Positions 56,555-64,000 of a DNA stretch of 64,000 bases are shown here, piece by piece. This stretch comes from Gnetum montanum. Its lineage: Eukaryota > Streptophyta > Gnetopsida > Gnetales > Gnetaceae. The position numbers were made by a program, and so were the translations under genes. Under the pieces are notes generated by a model that did no database searches, had not been told where the DNA came from, and was given only the letters and a program-made list of their open reading frames with translations. How positions within the stretch are numbered: position 1 is the stretch's first letter; each line of letters opens with the position of its first letter. The stretch lies in the NCBI GenBank assembly GCA_015680685.1, contig MNCI01033474.1, positions 161,363 to 225,362 of the forward strand, given 5' to 3'.

Positions 56555-57740
56555 TCACTTTTCGTCCTTTCTCTGGCACAACAGCACAGCTATAGAAACC
56601 TCTGAGCTCGCCAGGTATATGTAGAAAGGCTTATCCCTTTGTGGCGGGAAAACCGTTGGCAAATGTAACAGCTCTTTTATCAGATTGTCAAATGCACGTT
56701 GGCAGTTCTCGGTCCATTCGAAGTTAACCCTTTTCTTAAGCAGGTGTTGCATGGGGTGTAACTTATTTGTTAATCTCGAGATGAACCGCCTGATAAATTG
56801 CAACCTACCCTGCAACCCACGTAGTTCTTTGAGGTTTGTAGGTGGTGCTAGATTAACGATGGCTTTAACCTTGTCAGGGTCAACTCGGATGCCAATATCT
56901 AATACCAAAAATCCCAACATGCGCTTGGCTTTGACTTCGAACACATATTTTCTTAGGTTGAGCCGTAGGTCATGCCTGAGACATCATTTAAGGATTAACT
57001 CTAGGTCTTCTGAGTGATCTTCCAACTTCTTAGATTTGAAAAATATGTCGTCTATGTAGTCGTTCAATCTCTATAAGAGGTAATTACTAAAGATGTATGT
57101 CATAGCATGTTCATAAGTTACTCCAGTGTTTTTTAACCCGAAAGGCATCATGGTGTAATAGAATGTTTCCCAAGGGGTCATGAAAGTTGTAGTCAGTTGG
57201 TGTTCTGGGTTGATACGAATTTGATTATAGCCCAAAAACCTATCCATAAAGGATAGTAACGCGTGGCCAGCTGTTGTATTGATAAGTTGGTTGATACTCG
57301 GTAATGGGAAGTTGTCTTTAATCGTGGCCTTGTTTAGATAACGAAAGTCTATACAGATGCGTATTCCTCTCGTTTTCTTAGAGACCACTACGATGTTTGA
57401 CACCTAGTCCAAATAATCGACTACGCAAATGAAACCAGCTTGATACAGCTTAGTGATTTCATCATGCACTGCTAGCACGATTTTAGGCTTAATCTTCTGT
57501 GCTTTCTATTCAACTATTTTGATATGCAGGTCTAAAACTATATTGTGCTGTATTAGCCTCGGGTCTAAACTTGGCATATCATCGTATGACCATGCGAATA
57601 CCGTAATGTTATCTTGGACCACTCGAGATATATCACTTTGCATTTTTTGGACAAGGAGAGAACTAACTTTCAGAGTTTTGCTTCCTCCTTTGTGCGTAAC
57701 CACAGGGACCTCAGTGAGGGGATCCTCGGTCATGTCGTAG
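56555..57740 (-). pseudogene. Element D: reverse transcriptase
   Basis: The N-terminal extension (57733-57506) has FAWSYDDMPSLDPRLIQHNI. Fingers and palm (57403-57071) have IRICIDFRYLNKATIKDNFP and YTMMPFGLKNTGVTYEHAM. The catalytic box YIDDIFF follows a stop, near 57050. The thumb and connection (56944-56555) have MLGFLVLDIGIRVDPDKVKA and LQGRLQFIRRFISRLT, and enter a decayed first RNase H. The catalytic Asp pair is intact but stops break the frame. Confidence 0.88.
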
Positions 57741-57849
57741 CTTCTAGGTCTAGGGTTTGGGCCAAATGTTTTGGCCAGTTTGGGGATATTTTTGATGTTG
57801 CTATGATTGTATCACAGAGGGAATCGTTAGTTCTTATCAGTGCATGATT

Positions 57850-58790
57850 GAGCTATCTAATAGTTTCCCCGTATTGGCCTATTAAGGCTAGGGGTGTGAG
57901 TAAAGCTGCATCCATTTGCAAATTGACCTACAAAATCACCAAAAATGGAGGTTGTTACATTGTTTTTGCCGATCTATTGAAATGATAGAAGTTTTTCTTG
58001 TTTTAGTGGTCCATGTAAAAGGGGCTGCTAGTTTAAGGTCCTAGCAGACCGTTACCATATGCATGGTTTGTGAGAAAGTGGTAAGCCCGATTTCCTAGAT
58101 GTTAGCGTAAGATTTCTATGAACTATGATGTGAAGTGTAACATGGTGCGTTTAGTGTGTCGAGACAGCTAATTTAGAATTTTGTGTAGATCATAGTTAAT
58201 GCGATTAGATTACGAGACGATGAGCTACGTGTTAGTTTAGGGTCTTTTCAGACTGTAATCTATACGATATCTATAAGATTAATGTTGTGATTTTCATGCT
58301 TCATGTCACACTGACATACCTGCGTTTCAGGAAAATTCCGCATTGGTCAAACATGGAGATAGTTTGTTTTAATCAATTCCATTCATAAGTCGATGGTTTG
58401 TCCCTAAAGCAGATTGGAGATACTGTGAATGTGAATTTGGCTACAGCAGAAGGAAAGCAGAAGTAAGGTGTAAGTGGACGATTTTGCGAAGGTTGTTTAG
58501 TCTTAACCATGGCACCAAAGATCAAAGGAAAACATGTCAAATTGGTGAAGATCAATGAAGTGCAGGAGAGTTTGCAGTGGGTTTCAAAGGCCAAGGTTGA
58601 ACCACGGGAGGCTACTCCACTAGCCCGATAAGTGGCCTTTTACCCTCCTGCATGATTGTTATTTTGGTTGTCATGGCATAATAATTGTACCTATTTCGAA
58701 GATGTGTATTATGGCGGGCGTTGATACTTGGTTGCGTGGGCTAAGCTATTGTAGTTCGTAATATTACCACTATTGCCGTTGTTGGAGACA
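57850..58790. other. Spacer between RT of D and the antisense gene
   Basis: No credible coding sequence is seen. Two copies of the D/F array motif occur, at 58024-58050 (CTAGTTTAAGGTCCTAGCAG) and 58229-58255 (TTAGTTTAGGGTC). Confidence 0.5.
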
Positions 58791-58792
58791 AA

Positions 58793-58997
58793 CCTTGTGT
58801 AATCACAAGGGTTAGGGCGATCTTGGACAATATTGTGTGAACGCAATGTATAACTAGAGGAGTCCAGGTACTATATCTTTATGTAGTATAAATAGGGTTC
58901 CATTGTCTCGCCCATAATGGTTACATGTGACATTGCGGTAATATGCAGTGTTACTTTTATCGTCATTGTTAGGGATAGACCTTGCATCGTCGCAAGG
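58793..58997 (+). promoter_or_regulatory. Likely promoter of the antisense gene: TATA box between two palindromes
   Basis: TATAAATA at 58887-58894 lies between two 18-base inverted repeats. They are CCTTGTGTAATCACAAGG (58793-58810) and CCTTGCATCGTCGCAAGG (58980-58997), each with perfect arms. Surrounding sequence is also duplicated at about 190-bp spacing. The first exon candidate begins about 250-450 bp downstream. Confidence 0.55.
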
Positions 58998-59351
58998 GTT
59001 TGGGTGATTTTAATAATGCATTTCTAGCGTAACCTACAATTTCTTGGGAGTCAAGGTAACGGAAACTCTAGTGTTGCGTAATGAATTTTTGTCTGACTCT
59101 TTTTTTTTTATTTTTCGTTTTGCCCTTACGCCGTTAGTACATCTACATTGCTGTTTCTAATGGAAGTGTGTTTCATTGTAAAGGATTATGCTAAAGCCCA
59201 TCTTGATCATTTTGGACATTGTGGGCGTTCTATGTTTTTTACATGTCCTCGTGGCCAATGTTCCTCCTCCTCATGCTCGTGTAAAGGAGGAGGCAGTCTA
59301 GTTTTGAAGAGGCACACGGGAGTTTTTACAATTTTTATTGCATAATTTCAG

Positions 59352-62300
59352 CATCATTATTTGGTCACATCTACCGATCGAGACAACCACCGCCATTCTG
59401 GAGACGCTACTAGTTGGATCAATGCAGAGCATCTTGGCATTTCTGGTGGACGGCTCAATTGAAATCGTTCAGGTACAAGACCGTGAATAGAGTGCCAGGG
59501 ATTTGAGGCATTTATCTTGGATCTGGCAAATGCCCAGGTTTAATTGTTATCATGCCTATAACACTCTGTTTGTAGCCTGTCATATTATGACCTACTTCTA
59601 GAATCCATCTGGCATTGTGTATTATGTAGGCGGGTAAGTGTTTTCGCGGTGTTATAATATGCTAACCATTGTCTGAATTCGTTTCAAGTATAAAGAATTG
59701 TCTATATTCTATGGTGTAGGTTCTTCATCAATGAGAATGGTCTCCAGGGTAATATAGATACATTGTCTATGGCCGAAACTTCCATAAAGGAGTTCACCTC
59801 TATTAGCAATGTATGTGCCGGTGTTATGGGATAGCTAGAACTTGAAATCCCACATTACCCTACTCGTTATGTTGACTTCTTCGTGAAGTGTAAAAAACTC
59901 GGATGGCTAGATAAGGAGTGGACCTTAGATCATCCTCTTACTGCCACTGACGTGCAAGAGAGAATCCCACCATTTCCTTCGCCTTTTGGATGCGATAAAT
60001 TATGCTATGGTGGTTTAGTGTACAATATTATAGGATGGAGACAATGCATAAAATCGTCTTATTTTGCTATATTTTCTAAACCTTTGTTTTATGTATACAG
60101 TTATAGAATCACGGGAGATCACGATTATGGCCTTCGATCGTGAAGCAAGCAGTCTTTTGTTTTGTTATGGTGACATAAAGGAAATGCAACGTTGGCTCAA
60201 CCATAGTGTGGTTCCAGCTATCCTAACCAATAATCTTTAGGAAGTTGGACTGATGGAGCTATTTTTGGCTGTAATCCCCAACGTCACCGTGGGTGAAATG
60301 TTAACCCTAGTTAACTCCTTCAGCAAGGAAGCTGAGTGTCTTTACATATGTGTGTGTATCGTATGTGTGGGCTTTGATATTGATGCTCAACTGTTCTTCG
60401 ACTTCTTTGGCATTCCTTCTGATGGCCTTCCAGTAGAAGAAAAGTCAAAGAGGAGTTCTAAGCATCAGCAGGAGATAGAGGAGTGGCTAGGGGTGAAAAA
60501 GGAAGTGAAGGGAATCCTTGCTAATGAAATCGAGTTGGAGGTGGCTCATACCATTTATCCCTACTTCTAGGCCCGTGCCTTCCCCAAGTTGCTTTCCCAG
60601 GGAAGAATCCTCACTATAGAGTAGGCTCGGATTATGTGAGAGGTTATGGAGGAGGGAAGATGGTATAATTGGGTCAACTACTTCACTGAAGGCCTGCAGG
60701 TTGAAATGGTCAAGCTTGCAAGAAGCTTGAGTCCCGATTCAATGTGCATTTCACCTTTTTTATAGCTTGTTTTCAGTGTTTTACTGAATTCCTGGTGGTT
60801 CAAAGGGATGGAATCTAGGTGTAGCAAGATCATAACCAGATTTCCAAACCATGGATTTCCTAGGTTTTCTGTACCACCCGATCACAAGACCCCCTGAAGG
60901 TATTGGAGATTCCCTTTCACTTACAACTAAGGATTTGGTGGTGCCTCGTATGTGGGGCTAGGACAACATAGGTGGGGTGCTTCCTTCTTACACTGGTAGT
61001 GTATCAAGAGGGAAATGCTTGGTGGAAGAAATAGTGATTTCGTCAGTCCAGCAGAAGAAACATCGTCTAGCCATGGAGTCTCTTGGTCTGACTAACCCTA
61101 AGGGAAAGAGGTTACAAATTAAGTTTCATATGAACAATCCCCCATCTGGTAAGTAGAGAGATGCATAATTAGTTTATATATTTATTATACTACATATAGA
61201 CGTAACATCGCGTAGCGTTTGTAAATGTTTCGATTAACTATTTTTAGCAGACAAAGGGAAAAACGTAGATGAGTTGACCCCTGAAATAGGGGCCATAGTC
61301 ATTCAGCATGACGAAGGGGCCCCAATTTTGGAAAAGGAGGCCCCTGTTAATAATGTTTGTGGCACATAGTTTCTTGTGCCTGAAGAAGAAATGGAAGTAG
61401 AGGACACTAGGATCGGTTTGGATGAACCAAGAAGAGAGAAGCAGCTTGACATTAGTGAGTTTGAATTTCCTTAGAGGGCAAACCTCACGTTACTACCTTG
61501 AGGGTTTTACTGAGTTGAGTTTTGCGTTATTGTAATGCCTCAATTGTTCTTTATGTCTACTACACTATGTCTAACTCATTTTTGTTCGTGTAATAGGCAC
61601 TTTTGACGCTGGTGTCGTGCCTTTGTCAGTGGGATCAACTCAGCACTGGGATAAGACTCCTGACAAATTTTCCTTTATGGAAGGCATCACAAATGATATG
61701 ATCAGCCGTCTAGAGTGATTCGATCCTAAGATAGGTACATGAGTGATTGTTGGTATTATGACGTTGTGTCATCTTTGCTGCATCTAATTCTTATTTTTAT
61801 GTTACAAGATCTCGCCTCAGATGGGATCCCAAAGAGCTCGTTGACTTAGACACCTCCCCTGAACCCTCATCGGAGCTGACCGAAGTGCCATGCAGCCTTT
61901 ACGATGAAATGCATAAAATGTGCATTACGCTCGACCCACTCTTTATGGGAGTGTCAGAACGCCAACGAAACTCTTTGGAAGAGGGTGCAGAAAGCAGAAA
62001 AGGAGAAGACAGTCCTAACTAGTAAGGTTGAGGACTTTGAGTCTTGAAATGAATTTCTGCTAGCTCAGGAGGCCAATGATGAGAATTGGCAGACAGCTGT
62101 AATTGACTACGCCCGTTATTGGATGGTCATCAAAAACAATGTCTAAGCCAGTCATGAGCTCATTGAGAAATGGATGTAAATGAATCTCCTAGCTCAGAAG
62201 AACCAAGACTGAAAAGACTTCAGTGCAATGGTCCAAGAATGGGGGTAGACACAGAAAGACCATAAGCATGTGTATAAGTGAGAATGTACTGCCTACCGCC

Positions 62301-62963
62301 AACATTACAGGGATTCTGCTATTGAAGCACGGTCCCTTCAGCTGTTTCTTGATGTCATCAGTGCTTCTGGAGTGTATGAAAAGTTTCAGGAGCAAGTGAC
62401 AGTAAGCGCCTCCCCAGAGAGAGAAATAAACCTCCCTGGTGGGGAGACCACTATTGCTTCTTTCTTCCTTGAACTGCCCCGATGGACTCTTGTGGAGAAG
62501 GGGAAGCTTAAGGTTGGAATTGATCTAGGAGATGGTGTTTGGTCTAAGCTTACCGAGGACGAGATCATGCAATGCTTGTGGGTTGGTTTGGAACAGATTC
62601 CTTTCGCGGCTGACACTGGACCATCATAGGTAAGTTGTAGGACTATTACATTCTTGTTATGCGTAGTCTCGATGATAGTGCTAACGTGCACTTCATGTAA
62701 AATCGTAGGATCGACATGAGGAGGATCCTCATGAGGATGAGCGTAATGGAGATGATGGTCCCCATGAAGAGGGTCTTCACGAGGAGGAGCGTAATGAAGA
62801 TGATCAAACTGGCGACGAGAAATCCCATGAAGAAGAGCCCCTTAGAGAGGACCACCCCCATGAAGGCACACCCTACAAAGAAGGTTCCTACGAGGATGAT
62901 TTTTATGAGGCAGAGTTGGATTTGGATGGGACAGGTGAAGGTGGTAACAATGGCAATTTGTGA
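59352..62963 (+). pseudogene. Decayed multi-exon gene antisense to element D, unknown function
   Basis: Seven exons can be traced: 59352-59633, 59720-60009, 60101-61148, 61251-61454, 61597-61734, 61809-62629 and 62709-62963. Introns start GTAAGTG, GTGGTT, GTAAGTA, GTGAGT, GTACAT and GTAAGT and all end in AG. Codon phase is kept across every junction apart from local frameshifts in exons 3 and 6. The product would be about 1000 residues. Examples are PRFNCYHAYNTLFVACHIMT (exon 1), YPTRYVDFFVKCKKLGWLDK (exon 2), FDIDAQLFFDFFGIPSDGLP (exon 3), a Lys/Glu-rich, coiled-coil-like part with KRVQKAEKEKTVLTSKVEDF (exon 6) and an acidic tail with repeated HEE/EDD (exon 7). About 18 in-frame stops are all one transition from Gln, Arg or Trp codons. 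A further exon may lie near 59148. It may correspond to the antisense extra frames known in Tat elements. I do not recognise a domain. Confidence 0.7.
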
Positions 62964-63118
62964 GGTGGTTATACTGGCCAACCTTTTATTACAATGGAGT
63001 GGCGTAAAAAGGACAGTGTTCGTTGATTTAAATGATATAATTTGTGTGATACAAAGATTTTAGTTTCCAGGAAATTAAGCATATTGTTAGAAGGATTATA
63101 CTTTTTATGCCACTATGG

Positions 63119-63275
63119 GTCATTAATAGTTTAAGGCCATTTCAGGCCAAATCATCATAAGTGTAAACAACAAAAAACTAAATTGCCTGTTTTAGGTGAT
63201 GACGGGCTGTAAATAGTTTAAGGCCATTTTGGGCCATAAATAGTTTAAGTCCATTTCGGGCCATAAATAGTTTAA
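63119..63275. repeat. Short tandem repeat right of the antisense gene
   Basis: At least three units of ATAGTTTAAGGCCATTT-GGGCC occur. The core AGTTTAAGG(C/T)C matches the arrays at 54066 and 58024. Confidence 0.75.
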
Positions 63276-63473
63276 GCATAAAAGCATGGCAGGAAAAATG
63301 CAACAAGAAAGATCATAAATTGTGTAATAGTAAACATTGTGGACTGGTACGACATGTCACGCTAACGGGTTCATTTTTTAGCCTTGTAATTGTTTCTTGA
63401 TCATTTTTAGGTTTGGTGATGCGTATGGACGAGGGGGCTTATTACAGCATTCCTCTACGCTACCATCTTCTTC

Positions 63474-63992
63474 CTAGAAAGGTAATTCGGCCCAAGTCAA
63501 GCTTTTATTGGCCACTGTGTTAGCCTGTTTGACTGTTGGGATAGGGGTTTGATCTTCAGGGACTTCAATCTCTAACCCTTGTTCCATTTCCACATTATTA
63601 ACCACTTGAGAGGTCATCTTATCACCATGGATGATCACTTCCCCTCCTGCATAGGGCAAGTGGATCTCTTGATGAATGGGTGATGAGATTGCCCTCAATT
63701 GAGCTAGCTAAGACCTCCCTAAGATTAGGTTGAAGCCAGGCATCTCCTCGATGACGATGAACACAACGCTTGTGGGGAATTGATCCCCTGCCACAAAGTT
63801 GATGTGCATCATTCCCTTAACTTGTACTCTTGCCCCATTAAATGACTTTAAACATGACATTGTTGTGGGATTGATCTGGTTGAGCAAACCTAGTTTGTCC
63901 ACTATAGGGAATGGAATGACATTGGCAGCGGCCTTGTCATCTACGTGTACTCTCCGGATTCTGTACTGGTCGACCTGGATAGTGATGAACAT
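63474..63992 (-). pseudogene. Element D: aspartic protease
   Basis: Open from the window edge side, it reads VHVDDKAAANVIPFPIVDKL at the active-site position, where Asp is kept but the following residues are Asp-Lys instead of the usual Thr/Ser-Gly. FNLILGRS follows, then a stop codon where Trp is usual (TAG), and then LRAISSPIHQEIHLPY and a GGEVIIHGDKM strand in the same frame to 63474. This is the typical gypsy retropepsin order. It is inactive. Confidence 0.8.
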
Positions 63993-64000
63993 GGGCGTTG

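Larger units (their letters stand above)
51352..64000 (-). mobile_element. Tat-like Ty3/gypsy element D, partial
   Basis: The minus strand carries, from right to left: protease (63992-63474), a 5.7-kb segment with an antisense gene, RT (57740-56555), additional RNase H, integrase, a tandem array and a 3' LTR ending at 51352. The 5' LTR and gag are off the window. The RVT_3-type RNase H and the array after integrase place it with the Tat lineage. All domains are broken. Confidence 0.85.

Noticed and set aside
59148-59345. First exon of the antisense gene with MEVCFIVKDYAKAHL
   Set aside because: It is possible, but no strong donor site with the right phase was found before the acceptor at 59351, so it was not included in the exon chain.

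Overview
The window looks like a retrotransposon-rich seed-plant genome, most likely a gymnosperm (inference). It has low gene density, long AT-rich stretches, nested and decayed Ty3/gypsy elements, and only two clearly intact genes. No database search was possible, so lineage names rest on recognised motifs.

The two intact genes are near-identical, intronless class III peroxidases in inverted orientation: 14877-15875 (-) and 49639-50637 (+). Each sits in an arm of about 2 kb (14582-16690 and 48895-50920) that also carries promoter, TATA box and 3' flank. About 32 kb between the arms is filled mainly by retroelements.

The retroelements form two groups. (1) Athila-like elements have LTRs beginning TGATGAG and ending CTCATCA, a PBS resembling the 3' end of tRNA-Asp, and a DLG-type protease. 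Element C (-, about 7445-14274) has lost RT, RNase H and most of integrase and has a solo LTR in gag (11921-12858, TSD GTTGT). Element A (-, 18476-28950) has TSD GTTAT. Element B (+, 29664-39564) has TSD ATTTC. Element G (+) has its 5' LTR split by B and probably by A, and keeps only gag. (2) Tat-like elements have an additional archaeal-type RNase H. Element F (+) occupies the left edge. Element D (-) runs from 51352 past the right edge and appears to have inserted into an Athila-type LTR at 50996-51351.

The most interesting structure lies in D. Between its protease (63474-63992) and RT (57740-56555) there is a decayed multi-exon gene on the opposite strand (59352-62963, about 1000 codons). 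Its splice junctions mostly keep phase and a TATA box lies upstream. Motifs of a tandem repeat that D and F also carry after integrase lie on both sides of it. A second theme is CpG-containing palindromes in the U3 of three different LTR types, many decayed by C-to-T change.

Two undetermined bases (25777, 26136) bracket a 358-bp exact inverted copy of neighbouring sequence, which looks like an assembly artefact. A third, at 32394, replaces roughly 70 bp of gag.
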